Shown here in pieces: positions 10,101-19,683 of a DNA stretch of 64,000 bases (position 1 is the first letter of the stretch; each line of letters starts with the position of its first letter). Source of the DNA: Auriscalpium vulgare (Eukaryota > Basidiomycota > Agaricomycetes > Russulales > Auriscalpiaceae); the NCBI GenBank assembly GCA_019915015.1, contig JAHBBC010000009.1, positions 1,674,001 to 1,738,000 of the forward strand. The letters run 5' to 3'. Under the pieces are notes generated by a model, which was given only the letters and a program-made list of their open reading frames with translations, was not told where the DNA came from and did no database searches. The position numbers and the translations under genes were made by a program.

Positions 10101-10452
10101 GGATGCACAATAGCGGGGCAGCCTCAGGCGCCACCTGCCGTTTCCACCAACCAGCGTCTACATAGCGCTGTAATTTCTCCGCTAGCTGGGGCTTCAGCGA
10201 GTCCGGGCATCTGGGGAGGTGGTAGCGTATCTTCAATGATTCGTCTATCAGTGATATGTGATGATTAACCGCCCGCATGGGAGGGAGTTCAAGCGGCACC
10301 GGACACATAATATCTTCGGTGCGTGCATACCACTCGTGTCGCAGCTCCGCGACGCCATCAGCATTATCGGGTGGCTTTGCAGGGGGGCGTGCGCTTGATG
10401 ACACGCGGTCAGATGTGGCAGGTTCCACGTCAGTGGATCCCACCGCGCGCCC
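7153..10452 (-). CDS. Element A pol: RT, RNase H, integrase, chromodomain
   Basis: About 1100 aa, in the same frame as gag-pro and separated from it only by TGA 10455-10453; it has no ATG near its start. Numbering from GTG 10443: the RT has KIDMSDAYEQI and YLDD (near 221). RNase H starts near CDAST (373), with TFEQE and TDHKALE. The integrase has an H-H-C-C zinc motif (about 662-700) and the D, D, E triad in GMDFAG (726), SDRDSKF (786) and SERAIRT (824). A C-terminal chromodomain begins WVVEAI (near 1030), with YTWEPL. The RT motif before YLDD reads VMQQGDCNAPATFQ instead of the usual MPFGLTNAP. All catalytic residues are present. Chromodomains target such elements to marked chromatin. Confidence 0.93.
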   Translation of the reverse strand, partial: GRAVGSTDVEPATSDRVSSSARPPAKPPDNADGVAELRHEWYARTEDIMCPVPLELPPMRAVNHHISLIDESLKIRYHLPRCPDSLKPQLAEKLQRYVDAGWWKRQVAPEAAPLLCIPKKSGKLRTVVDARKRNDNTYKDVTPFPDQDQIRMDVARAKYRSKIDMSDAYEQIRVESADVWKTAFATVYGTFVSLVMQQGDCNAPATFQRLMTVIFQDCIGLFIHVYLDDIFIYSDTTEEHERHLKLVFDRLRANHLFLSREKCDLYSARLDCLGHVVDDKGIHADTDKMARVRHWPRPRNYQEVQRFLGLVQYLAQFMPDVSAYTTPLAGLTSNGRPFIWGPLHERCFEMIKALACRTPILRPIDPRSGVTVWVICDASTYGVGAVYGQGLEWNTCRPAGFMSKKFSNAQRNYRTFEQETIAILEALNKWSDKLIGRKFTVVTDHKALEFFNTQRNLSPRQVRWFEFLSKFDMNVIYVEGKLNRVADCFSRYYESLDDPSAETVSVDSILDPEGEDLSPDRLLEIRVQAIRALRERQIEEAKLPRDHEAEILAQAAQPSTHTSPASVPGEPDQDASIAEVLEAVPSLPERVQQMDEWIPAIRKGARADGFLARILEHPEHFPAFEVSNGLVWVESRAGGQVLCIPEMEVTGRRLREIIIDTAHSIIGHLGFQKTADYVRRWYWWPKIGREIERFCATCVTCQTTKTSNLPPQGLLHPMPIPARPWDSIGMDFAGPFPESEGANYLWIVICRLTSMVHLIPIVTTTRTTELAQRYFREIVRLHGIPQSIVSDRDSKFTALFWKELHRLVGTKLLMSTAFHPQTDGASERAIRTIAQILRGLVKPDQSDWVSKLPLVEFAINSSISSSSGFAPFELNYGYMPSMITELRPTGTFEGVRQFARAAVENLSQAHDAIIESRVRQTYHANQRRRAESDIAVGDKVYLSSANLRLPRGRASKLLPKYVGPYAVIEAHPSSSSYKLDLPEALLKRRIHPVFHVSLLRPHEPNDDALFPNREATTAYDFGEPDQDDEWVVEAIVAHQWKGRSVEFQVRWALGDYTWEPLRNVNELAALDAYLQLAGVEDWRALPRPRPATARTAARR

Positions 10453-10458
10453 TCATTC
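10450..10458 (-). promoter_or_regulatory. Candidate stop-codon readthrough site between gag-pro and pol of A
   Basis: The minus strand reads GAA TGA GGG CGC GCG GTG with pol in the same frame. No other stop separates the two, and pol has no nearby ATG. Readthrough of UGA followed by G is one way to make Gag-Pro-Pol, as gammaretroviruses do with a single in-frame stop. A recent nonsense mutation is the alternative. Confidence 0.5.
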
Positions 10459-12095
10459 CGAGCGGGCGACTAATGCGTTGATTTGCGTAGTCGTGCGGTG
10501 CGTCGATGCTCTGCCGCGCCGCTTCATGACGTCGCGCTCCTCTGCTACGGTGAGCGCCGGAATATCGACAGTGCCCACACGCGCAACGTTATGATCGAAG
10601 TCAAGGAGTACCCGGTGTTCTTTCAGAAACGGTGTTCCCAGTATAACATCGTAGTGCTCAATATTGACGATGTCTAGGTAACATGGGAGCGCTCGTTTCC
10701 CAACCGTCACGGTTGAACGCGTCCCAAAATTGACGCGCGATCTGCTGCCTACGCATCCCAGCTGCAATGTCATGGGCTCTTTCAGTGGGAAGACATCCAT
10801 TTTTGCCACATGCGCTGCTTCATGACTGATGCCATTTGTAGTGCTACCGCTATCGAATAGCACATACAGATCTGCGCTTCCTATGCGCATATTGGCGGCA
10901 AGCACCTGGTGCAATTGCGGGTCGCGTACTGGTTGTTCCTCAGACGACGATTGGCGTCGAAGGTTTGCCGTATACGCCCATTTGGGGATCGGCGTCAGCT
11001 CGCCCCGGGACGTACGGGTAGCCATGATCTGCAACTCTGATATTTCGTCGATGGGTGGTGAATCCTCTTCGACCTCAGTGATCTCCACAGCGCGTATGGC
11101 TGGGGCAGGTTGTGCTCCCGTGGTAGACGGGGCAACCGGTTCTGCAACCTCGTTCGGTAGGTCCTCTAGTGCTGGGATATCGTCGGGCTCGTCGCCATTA
11201 TCCTCGTTGATTGGCACCCTCGACAGCGCGTCTGCCCTATTGGTTCGTTGGTAGGGTCGGTCAGCCAGGAGGTCCAGTACGCTGAGGGCGAAATCCATGC
11301 CCGCCGTTCGTGGATCACTGGCTCCCAGTTGTCCCATCATGTTGTTCACGGCACGCTGCGACATCTGGATCCCTACGGCGATACCATTTTGGTATGACTC
11401 CTCGATCTCATTTTCATTCACGTTCACTACATTGGGAACGATCTCATATTGGGGTGTCCCGCTACTTGACGCATTCACAGGTATCAGCGTGTCGTCAGGG
11501 TACGCAATTGGCACCTGCGATTCTGGCCAATTAGCCGCGTCGTTCGTCAACCAGTTCTGCAGCGCTGCCGGGTCGGGGGGTGAGTAGTTGCCCCATTCTA
11601 CTGGTGGCCCTTGACCCCATCCCCCAGTGACTGTTGCGCTGTTCAGTCCTGGTCCTACGGCCTCGGCTCCATTCCACCCTTCTTCTGGGGTGGATCCCAG
11701 CGGGGAGTGTGATCCGGCCGCCCCGTTGGTGGCGATCGCAATCGGTGCGGCTAGTGTCACGCTACCCTCGACCTCGTCGTCGCCGTTATTCGGCGTGTCT
11801 CCTTCGGAGCCGTCATTGTCGTCTGATTGGGGGATCATGCGCATGGCAGCCATGCGCATAGTCGCCAGACGCATAGGTGGGCCGATTTCATCCTCCTCGA
11901 TGTCTGATGCATCAATTTCATAGTCCTCCGCGTACTCCTCTGCAGACTCGTACTGGGCACCAATGGGGCCGTCACTTTCGTCTGCGCTCTCGCTGTCTGA
12001 TTCTTGGGTCTCCGCTACTGCTCCTTTCTCGGTCGCGGCATTCCTTGCCGTTGTTGGATCAGATTCTGGTAGCGGGTCCTCCCCCTCTGAACCGT
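10453..12095 (-). CDS. Element A gag-pro, 3' part with retropepsin
   Basis: This is the continuation of the gag gene at 26195-28202, cut off by insertion of B. Joining the two pieces with one CCGT gives 3651 nt, 1216 aa plus stop, with no shift. This part begins in an acidic linker (SEGEDPLPES and following). It then has a retropepsin-like domain with LFDSGST as the active site (near base 10850) and the flap/second motif YDVILGTPFL. The frame ends with GAA TGA GGG at 10458-10450. Read alone it has an ATG-less 5' end inside the B LTR, so this piece is not a gene by itself. Confidence 0.88.
12092..12095. repeat. Target-site duplication of element B, left copy (CCGT)
   Basis: CCGT precedes the TGATGGG end of the LTR and recurs at 26191-26194. 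Counting it once rejoins the gag-pro frame of element A. Confidence 0.9.
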
Positions 12096-12810
12096 TGATG
12101 GGACCTCGCGTGCTACAGGCACGTAGACCGGACCGCACACCTCAAACCACACCACCACACTCTCCCCTGGGCGCGGCGGGACAGAACCAAGGTCGGCGAA
12201 ACGCAGCGAACTGAGGGAAGGTTGCCACTCGCGAAGGGTAGAGTGACCGGAGGCGGGAGAGGTCGTAGGCGCCGAACGAAGGGTAGCGTGGGAATCGAGA
12301 GGTGATAGAGCATAGAGTGTACGTGTACGAGTGATGACAAAGCAATCTACCCTTGGGAGACGACACCCGAGACTTCACAGCACAAAACAAGAGATACGAC
12401 CCTAGCGAGCGTTCGGCGAACCAGGCGACGGGACCTAACCATGCACTAGGGGAAAGGCGAAGATAGCAGCGGCAGGGGAAGCGGTAGTCTCGGCGAAGAG
12501 TCACCAAGTCAGTACGGCTTAGGCGAACACGGCGAGCGAAATGGGAGACTGAGGGACTCGACAGCACGGTGCTGGACTGACGGTATGTGTATTACGTTTG
12601 CGACGGGACTGACGGTATCTGGCTAGTAGGAGAAGGACGGCAGCGGCAGCGCGCCCCAGGATAGAGAGCGCGCTGTGGTTGGGGGTTTTCGCCAGCGGTC
12701 GCGCGCTCTCACGCTCCTTCTTACCCTCTCTCCTCTCGCCCCAGGCAGTAGAGCACTCCTCACCCCGACCCTTGGCCCCTCCAGCGACTGCAGTGGGGGT
12801 TTACTCATCA
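12096..12810 (+). repeat. 5' LTR of element B
   Basis: 715 bp starting TGATG and ending CATCA. I see no difference from 25476-26190. It holds a TTCGGCGAA motif at 12412-12420 and a direct repeat GACTGACGGTAT (near 12575 and 12606). Confidence 0.96.
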
Positions 12811-12814
12811 TTTG

Positions 12815-12831
12815 TGGAGCCCACCGCGAGG
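12815..12831 (+). promoter_or_regulatory. Candidate primer-binding site of element B
   Basis: TGGAGCCCACCGCGAGG starts 4 nt after the 5' LTR. The leading TGG could pair with the CCA end of a tRNA. I could not match it to a given tRNA. Confidence 0.35.
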
Positions 12832-12853
12832 GATCTCTCTGCTCAAATTCACA

Positions 12854-15800
12854 ATGGGTCCGAAGGCCAGAGTAGTGTTGGAGCCCACGAGGCGACAGCC
12901 GTTGCGAGCCTCACGCACAGACGCATATGCCGTGGCTCAATTCGCCGAAATGCCAGGCCACTTCGAAGACGAGGAACAAGACGGGAATGTTGCTGGTTAC
13001 GACGCTGCACTCGACCCGACCAACGCAGGCAGGGGAAGCAGTGGAGGGGTCGACGAGGTCGAAGTGTCGCGTCAGGGCCCTCCCTTGCCAAGACACGACG
13101 GGCCAGATGGTCGCCCAGCGGAGCAAGACGGGTGGGTAGAGTCGCTAATGCTGCATAGGGAACTGTTGCGCATGGGCGAGAGCCCGGCCAGGCTCAGGAT
13201 TGGCCCAGTCGAGACACCGCGCTCACGACGAGTCGCGGAGGCGGACGATTCGGAGCCCGAAGTCGCCGACATCATTGATGGGCGCGGGGAACGGCAACCA
13301 TCAAATCCAGGGTCACGGCGAAATAGACCAGTTTCGCCGAACCGCGGGTCGCAGGGAGGTTTATCAGGCGAGCGGCAGCGAAGCGGCTCGGCTGCCTCTT
13401 CCCCACTTTCAGACGCACCCAGTTCCCCCGTAAACCAGCCGTTACCCACCAGGATGACAACCCCGATGCCTACGCGCGGTGATAGGCGCGCCCCCACGTT
13501 CGATGGGAGCCGTCCCCGCGAGCTACCCCGTTACTTCGCCGAACTCAAGCACCTGTTGACGCAAGCTGGGATTACGAACGATGAAGAGATGAAGGCGCAT
13601 GCGGTCCGTTACCTCGACGTCCTCACAGCGGATCAGTGGGTGATACGTCCGGAGTTTGAGAAGGGCAAGAAGTTCGCCGATTTCGAGAAGGCGATCATAG
13701 CCCTCTACCCGGGCGCGGACGGTGAACGGAAGTACGTCCTAGGGGACCTCGATAGGCTGGTGGCCCAGTACGCAAACGGGGGGCTTACTTCTCTTGGTGA
13801 CCTGAGCCACTACTACCGGGAGTTCTACGCAATCTCCGAATTCTTGAAGAAGAGGGGCCGCGTATCGGAGAGGGATCAAGACTTCGCATTCCTCCGAGGG
13901 CTTCCCAGGTCGCTGCAGGACAGGGTGGAACAGCGGTTGCAGTACAAGGAGCCGGACCATGATCGCGATGACCCTTATCCAATGGCGAAGGTCTTTGAGG
14001 CCGCCGAGTACCTGCTGCACGGGACCACGACGACGCCGCGCTCACACACGGATATGCCGTCCGTAACCGCGGCGGTGGAGAGCCAGCTGCCGCCAGCGAA
14101 GGCCGCCGAACCGGTAGTAAAGGTCGAGCAGTTTGGGGCGCTATTGGAGAAGGCGACCGAACAGATAGCGAGAGCGTACCAGGCCGGGAGAGCTGAGGCA
14201 CTAGCTGGCAACGGCAACGGTGCGCCGAACTTCACGCGCGGACCCGCGGGCCCGATGCAGGCGGCCAACATGGGGTACGATCGGCCGCGGCCAGGGCCAG
14301 GACAAGGCGGTGCGCGGTGCACGTTCTGTGGGGGGCCGGACCACTTCATGCGCGAGTGCATGGTGCTCCAGGAGAGCATCGCCGACGGGAAGGTTCGCCG
14401 AAACAACCGTGGCCAAGTGACGCTCGCCAGCGGTCTGGAGATACCCTGGGGCAAAGGAACTCTACAGCAGATTGTCGATGATTACTATCGAGCGAACCCG
14501 GCGGCGTTGAGGCCCGAAGTCGCAGCGAGACTCGGGAACGCGGTGACCGAGAACATGATGTTAGCCACGTCGGGGCCGATCGCGGTTACCGACTACCCGC
14601 TGAGGCCTGCACGCGACCAACCGGTGGCAGGGATGATCCAGATGATACCCCAGCTCACGGATGAGGAACGCATCGCACAACTACATCAGGAGGTGCAAGT
14701 CTTGATGAATCTGCGAGACAAGAGGGCAGAGGAGAAAGCTAGAAGGGAGCGAGCCTTGGCGAACGGGGAGCTAGCCAAACCCATAGGTCCCCTACCCGGA
14801 GAGCGGGTTAAGACGAGGCGCATGGTCCCAGAAGTGGTCATTTCGCCATCCAAGTATACAGCGAAGCCAAAGAAAGTCGCATTCGCCGAACCGGAGAACG
14901 CCAAGCCATCCAGCGAGGCGGTCGCGGGGCACGAAGAAGAACCGGAGTTAGACACGGAGCCTATACACCCGTTCGCGCTAGTACCGGATGCCACGTACGT
15001 GGCCACGGAGGAGGAACAGCGCGCAGAAAGGAATAAGAAGGCAACCGCGGCCTACGTCAAGGACACGCCGGTACACGAGGAGGGCATAGCATCCACGGTG
15101 TACGAGCGGGCAATGGGAGCATCAGTTACGCTGACGCAACGGGAGTTACTGTCGTTGGCCCCAGAAGTACGGGCGCAGATAAGACACGCTGTCACCCCTC
15201 GGCGTATCCCTACCGCACCGACCCGAGCGGCACAAGAGCCGGTGGCGGTGATGCAAACGGAGCTACAGGCAGGACAGGATGAATTCGCCGAAGCCTTCGG
15301 CGACCTGTGCGGTTTAGACGACGGCAGCAGTGAGCGCGAATCCGAGAGGGACCGTGTCCGGGGAATATCTTCGCATATGCCGGCATCGTTCATGCAGGCG
15401 ATGGGCTTCCAGACGGCGGCGCCGCCCGCCGGCGCCCTCATCTTGCCGGACCCGGTTTTATCGCAGTTCCTCAACGCGACCGAGCGGCCGTCGGAACCAT
15501 TGATCGTGGCAAAAGAATCGTCGGCGCTACGGGCAGTACTACCTTTGGTAGACAACCAAGCGCACATAGAGGCGATCCTGGATCCAGGATCGCAGGTCAT
15601 CTCCATGTCCGAAGACACATGCCACTTTTTAGGGCTCGCTTACGACCCCACCATCACGCTAGATATGCTGTCGGCAAACGGGTCCGTCGACAAGTCGCTG
15701 GGTTTGGCGCGCAACGTAGCGCTGAAGCTCGGCGAAATCACGCTCTACGTTCAGATACACGTCATTCGCTCACCGGCATATGACATCCTCTTGGGGAGGC

Positions 15801-15967
15801 CGTTTGACGTATTGACGGGCAGCGTGGTCCGCAACTTTCCGGATGAGCGTCAGACCATCACGATTACAGACCCCAATACTCAGGAGACAGCGACCGTCCC
15901 CACTATCGAACGGGGATCGCGGCGGATTGTGGAACAAGAAACAAAGGCTGCGGGTTTTCGGAACTAG
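12854..15967 (+). CDS. Element B gag-pro polyprotein
   Basis: ATG 12854 to TAG 15965-15967, 1037 aa. The frame is open back to the LTR, but 12854 is the first ATG. The N-terminal 200 residues are acidic and low complexity. A capsid-like helical region follows (about 220-400). A CX2CX4HX4C zinc knuckle (CTFCGGPDHFMREC) lies near residue 489. A retropepsin-like domain lies near 909 with active site LDPGSQ, where DPGS replaces the usual DTGS or DSGS; its second motif is YDILLGRPFD. Gag packages the RNA and the protease matures the polyprotein. The 3' end overlaps the pol frame. Confidence 0.9.
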   Translation: MGPKARVVLEPTRRQPLRASRTDAYAVAQFAEMPGHFEDEEQDGNVAGYDAALDPTNAGRGSSGGVDEVEVSRQGPPLPRHDGPDGRPAEQDGWVESLMLHRELLRMGESPARLRIGPVETPRSRRVAEADDSEPEVADIIDGRGERQPSNPGSRRNRPVSPNRGSQGGLSGERQRSGSAASSPLSDAPSSPVNQPLPTRMTTPMPTRGDRRAPTFDGSRPRELPRYFAELKHLLTQAGITNDEEMKAHAVRYLDVLTADQWVIRPEFEKGKKFADFEKAIIALYPGADGERKYVLGDLDRLVAQYANGGLTSLGDLSHYYREFYAISEFLKKRGRVSERDQDFAFLRGLPRSLQDRVEQRLQYKEPDHDRDDPYPMAKVFEAAEYLLHGTTTTPRSHTDMPSVTAAVESQLPPAKAAEPVVKVEQFGALLEKATEQIARAYQAGRAEALAGNGNGAPNFTRGPAGPMQAANMGYDRPRPGPGQGGARCTFCGGPDHFMRECMVLQESIADGKVRRNNRGQVTLASGLEIPWGKGTLQQIVDDYYRANPAALRPEVAARLGNAVTENMMLATSGPIAVTDYPLRPARDQPVAGMIQMIPQLTDEERIAQLHQEVQVLMNLRDKRAEEKARRERALANGELAKPIGPLPGERVKTRRMVPEVVISPSKYTAKPKKVAFAEPENAKPSSEAVAGHEEEPELDTEPIHPFALVPDATYVATEEEQRAERNKKATAAYVKDTPVHEEGIASTVYERAMGASVTLTQRELLSLAPEVRAQIRHAVTPRRIPTAPTRAAQEPVAVMQTELQAGQDEFAEAFGDLCGLDDGSSERESERDRVRGISSHMPASFMQAMGFQTAAPPAGALILPDPVLSQFLNATERPSEPLIVAKESSALRAVLPLVDNQAHIEAILDPGSQVISMSEDTCHFLGLAYDPTITLDMLSANGSVDKSLGLARNVALKLGEITLYVQIHVIRSPAYDILLGRPFDVLTGSVVRNFPDERQTITITDPNTQETATVPTIERGSRRIVEQETKAAGFRN
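15952..15958 (+). promoter_or_regulatory. Candidate -1 ribosomal frameshift site (GGGTTTT)
   Basis: In the gag-pro frame the codons are GCG GGT TTT CGG AAC TAG, so G-GGT-TTT fits X-XXY-YYZ. It lies 6 nt before the stop codon. Pol is in the -1 frame and open upstream from 15847, so a slip here enters pol directly. No in-frame ATG starts pol. Confidence 0.6.
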
Positions 15968-18900
15968 AGGGGTCGTTGGTGGATCAGGCGGAGGTGGCGC
16001 TAGTGGTCTCGTTCCGGCCCGGCGACACTGAAGAGCTTAAGATTGAAAACCTGGTCCCCTTCGACTCCTCGACGGGAGCAAACGAGTTACGTGCAACCTA
16101 TTTATCTTTCTGTGATTTGCCGGGGGATACCCCACGATTGTTTAAGACGTCGCCGGTCGATGTCGTCCATATACCCGCGGATCCTTTATTCTATTTCGCA
16201 GCGGCTGAGCTGCCTTCGCACGCGAGTTCGGACAAGACCCTCGGCGCCGAACCCTTGGTACAGAACGAGAAAGCGAAGGCCGTCTTTGCGGCAACTAAAA
16301 AGAAGTACAAGCCAGTACATCTCAAAGTGAAACCCGTTCTTGCCGACCTGCCCCAGCAGTTCCGGATAGTGCGCGATATCGCTGGCGACCCGCTGGCGGA
16401 CATACCGGTACTGCCGACCCAGCCCCCGGACTTTAAAGCTGAAGGCCGGTATACGGCTGAGAGGAGAGCCCAGTTCGACGTGGTCCACGGACCGGACTTC
16501 CTGTGGCCGGAGGAGCGCAAGCTGATGCACCACTTCATGGGAGTGCACAACGAGGCGTTTGCATGGGACGATACAGAGCGAGGGCACTTCCGTGAGGACT
16601 TCTTTCCGCCGGTTACCATTCCCGTAGTTCCCCATACGCCGTGGGTGCAGCGCAACATCCCAATCCCGCCTGGCATCTACGATCAGGTCTGCGAACAGAT
16701 TCGCCGAAAGCTAGCGGCGAACGTTTACGAACCATCCAACTCCTCGTACCGTTCCAAATGGTTCTGTGTGGTCAAGAAAGACGGCACGAGTTTGCGTTTA
16801 GTACACAGCCTCGAGCCCCTCAACGCGGTGACAATTGCGCACTCGGGAGTTCCGCCGTTCACGGACCAGCTCGCCGAACAGTTTGCTGGGAGAGCGTGCG
16901 GAGGGATGTTGGACCTGTATGTGGGCTACGACGAACGGACCCTGGACGTCGCGTCACGGGACCTGACTACGTTCCAGACCCCGTACGGCGCCCTACGACT
17001 GGTCACCTTGCCTATGGGATGGACGAATTCCGTGCCGATATTTCACGACGACGTCACCCACATCCTGCAGGCGGAAATACCACACATCACGGTACCATTC
17101 ATCGACGACGTACCGGTCAAAGGTCCGGCGAGTAGGTACCAAGACGAGGAAGGAAACTACGAGACTATCGCCGACAATGAGGGTATTCGCCGATTCGTGT
17201 GGGAACACTTTCAGAACCTCAACCGGGTGGTACAACGGATGAAGTACTCGGGTGGAACGTTCTCGGGCTGGAAAACGGTGCTCTGTGCGCCGGAGATCAT
17301 GGTGGTCGGCCACCGCTGCACGGCGGAAGGCCGCGTACCCGACGAGGCCCGTGTGTCCAAAATCGTGAACTGGGGGCCGTGTCGAGACCTTTCAGACGTG
17401 CGCGCATTCCTGGGGACGGTTGGGGTCCTACGAGTATTCATCCAACATTTTGCCCATCGCGCACACGCGTTGACGCACCTCACGCGAAAGGATGTCCCTT
17501 TCGAATTTGGGGCGGAGCAGTTGGCAGCCATGGAAGACCTAAAGGCTGCGGTGCTAGAGTCCCCGGCGCTACAGCCTATCGACTACCATTCGGGCGACGC
17601 GGTCATTCTTGCCGTGGATACTTCGCCGATCGCGGTGGGGTTCTTGCTCTGCCAGGCGGATCACGACGAGCCAAAGAGCCGCAAGAAGCGACATTACGCA
17701 CGATTTGGTTCCATAGCCCTTAACGACCGGGAAGCACGGTTCTCACAGCCGAAATTGGAGCTATACGGCCTCTTCAGGGCGCTACGCGCCCTAAAGCTTT
17801 ACCTGATTGGGGTACGGAACCTCGTGGTCGAAGTCGATGCAAGATACATAAAAGGCATGCTGGACAACCCTGACATTGAGCCGTCGGCGAGCATCAATAG
17901 GTGGATCATAGCGATTTTAATGTTTCACTTTATCTTGGTACACGTCCCGGGCCTGTTCCACGGCCCAGACGGGTTATCACGTCGCCGTCGCCAACCAGGC
18001 GACGCCGACGAGCCCAACGACGACCATTTTGAAGACTGGGTGGACGCGCTGTACGGGTTTATGCATCTCATCAACGTCTACGTGCCCGGAGTTCGCCGAA
18101 GCTCGCCGACGGAGCAGAGTGGGGTTACTCGAACCTCCGTGGCCACTTTCTTTTCGCTGAACCAAGTAGTATCGGTTTCTTATGATAAGGTCGAGCGAGA
18201 CGCTCGCAGCAAGGATGCCGACTCGCGCATTGATAAAGTCCGCGAGTGGCATCGTACGCTGCAGCGGCCGGCAAACCTCAGCGATCAGGAATACGCCACC
18301 TTTTTGCGGTACTGCACGGAATTTTTCTTGGACGGCACGAGCCTTTTCAAGAAGGAACCCCAGGGACGTCATCAGTTGGTGTTGCCCCAGGACAAGAGGA
18401 TGGCAGCGTTGGAGGCCTGTCACAATGACGTCGGGCATCGCGGCGTCTACGCGACGCGCATGCTATTGCTGGAGCGCGTCTGGTGGCCGTTCCTGGACCG
18501 GGACGTCGCCTGGTTTGTGAGGACGTGTGGCATCTGCCAGACGCGCCAAGTCAAGCACGTCCTCATTCCGCCGAAAGTCGCCACGCCCGCGGGACTCTTC
18601 GCCAAAATGTACGCCGACACCATGCACATGCCGGCGTCAAAAGGCTTCAAGTATCTGGTCCAAGGCCGCTGCTCCGTGTCTCACTTTCCGGAATGGAGAA
18701 TGCTCCGGCAGGAGAACGCGACGTCCATCGCCAGATGGATCTTCGAAGATGTCCTGTGCCGGTGGGGTGCTCTCCGCGAAATCGTCACAGACAACGGAAC
18801 CCCGTACGTGGCCGCGCTGAAGGCCTTGGAGGACCAATACGGCGTGCGACACATCAGGATCTCCGGCTATAATTCGCGCTCCAATGGGCTCATCGAACGC

Positions 18901-19659
18901 TCCCACTTTGACGTTCGCCAGGCGCTCTATAAGGCAGCAGACGGCGACGCGACTAAGTGGGCGAATGTGGCGCACTCCGTGTTTTGGGCTGATAGGGTCA
19001 CGACGCGCCGGCGCATGGGCTGTTCGCCGTACTTTGCGGCCACGGGCACGCAACCGTTGCTGCCACTCGATATCGTCGAAGCCACGTATCTCCTACCGCC
19101 GCCAGACTCAATCTTGTCTACGACGGATCTCATCGCGAGACGGGCGGTCGCCTTGCAGAAACGCCGTACACAACTGCGGACGTTGCACTCGAAAGTTTAT
19201 GACGCTCGCCGAATCGCGGCCGTGAAGTTTGAACGCGATCACGAGACGTCCATCAAGGACTACAACTTTCAACGGGGCGACCTTGTCCTACTCCGCTACA
19301 CACAGTATGAGAAATCGCTGGACCGGAAGATGCTCCCGCGGTACGATGGGCCCTTCATTGTCGTTGCTCGGCGAAAAGGCGGCCCGTACATCCTCTGCGA
19401 CTTGAACGGCGCGATCTTTGACCGCCCGGTCGCCGAATTTCGCGTCATCCCTTACTTCGCCCGTACACACATGGACCTGCCCAGGCTGCCCGACTTCATA
19501 GATGTGCCGATCGACCGGGTCGTGGCACTCACGTCTGGCGACCTGGCTCCCAGTGTAGTGGGCGAGCTAGGCGAGTCACGTTCGCTCAGCGAAGACGGCG
19601 CCGACGGGAGCGACCGCGCGAGTGTAGGGAGCGATGTGGACGACCATGCCGATCAATAA
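15958..19659 (+). CDS. Element B pol: RT, RNase H, integrase
   Basis: About 1230 aa in the -1 frame relative to gag-pro, ending at TAA 19657-19659. Numbering from TTG 15976: the RT has LPMGWTNS and FIDD (near 375), an F-I-D-D version of the YxDD box. RNase H is around AVDTSP (545), PKLELYG and VEVDARY. The integrase has an H-H-C-C motif (HNDVGH ... CGICQ, about 815-855). Its catalytic triad is YADTMH (880), VTDNGTPY (937) and IERSHF (975), with D-to-E spacing normal for D,D35E. The C-terminus is acidic and lacks a chromodomain. All catalytic residues are present. Confidence 0.92.
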   Translation, partial: SELEGSLVDQAEVALVVSFRPGDTEELKIENLVPFDSSTGANELRATYLSFCDLPGDTPRLFKTSPVDVVHIPADPLFYFAAAELPSHASSDKTLGAEPLVQNEKAKAVFAATKKKYKPVHLKVKPVLADLPQQFRIVRDIAGDPLADIPVLPTQPPDFKAEGRYTAERRAQFDVVHGPDFLWPEERKLMHHFMGVHNEAFAWDDTERGHFREDFFPPVTIPVVPHTPWVQRNIPIPPGIYDQVCEQIRRKLAANVYEPSNSSYRSKWFCVVKKDGTSLRLVHSLEPLNAVTIAHSGVPPFTDQLAEQFAGRACGGMLDLYVGYDERTLDVASRDLTTFQTPYGALRLVTLPMGWTNSVPIFHDDVTHILQAEIPHITVPFIDDVPVKGPASRYQDEEGNYETIADNEGIRRFVWEHFQNLNRVVQRMKYSGGTFSGWKTVLCAPEIMVVGHRCTAEGRVPDEARVSKIVNWGPCRDLSDVRAFLGTVGVLRVFIQHFAHRAHALTHLTRKDVPFEFGAEQLAAMEDLKAAVLESPALQPIDYHSGDAVILAVDTSPIAVGFLLCQADHDEPKSRKKRHYARFGSIALNDREARFSQPKLELYGLFRALRALKLYLIGVRNLVVEVDARYIKGMLDNPDIEPSASINRWIIAILMFHFILVHVPGLFHGPDGLSRRRRQPGDADEPNDDHFEDWVDALYGFMHLINVYVPGVRRSSPTEQSGVTRTSVATFFSLNQVVSVSYDKVERDARSKDADSRIDKVREWHRTLQRPANLSDQEYATFLRYCTEFFLDGTSLFKKEPQGRHQLVLPQDKRMAALEACHNDVGHRGVYATRMLLLERVWWPFLDRDVAWFVRTCGICQTRQVKHVLIPPKVATPAGLFAKMYADTMHMPASKGFKYLVQGRCSVSHFPEWRMLRQENATSIARWIFEDVLCRWGALREIVTDNGTPYVAALKALEDQYGVRHIRISGYNSRSNGLIERSHFDVRQALYKAADGDATKWANVAHSVFWADRVTTRRRMGCSPYFAATGTQPLLPLDIVEATYLLPPPDSILSTTDLIARRAVALQKRRTQLRTLHSKVYDARRIAAVKFERDHETSIKDYNFQRGDLVLLRYTQYEKSLDRKMLPRYDGPFIVVARRKGGPYILCDLNGAIFDRPVAEFRVIPYFARTHMDLPRLPDFIDVPIDRVVALTSGDLAPSVVGELGESRSLSEDGADGSDRASVGSDVDDHADQ

Positions 19660-19683
19660 GCGCTGAGGACAGCTCTGTCTTCA

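Noticed and set aside
12096..12810. LTR ORFs of 141 and 75 aa repeated at both ends of B
   Set aside because: They are identical because the LTRs are identical; no domain or conserved start supports translation.
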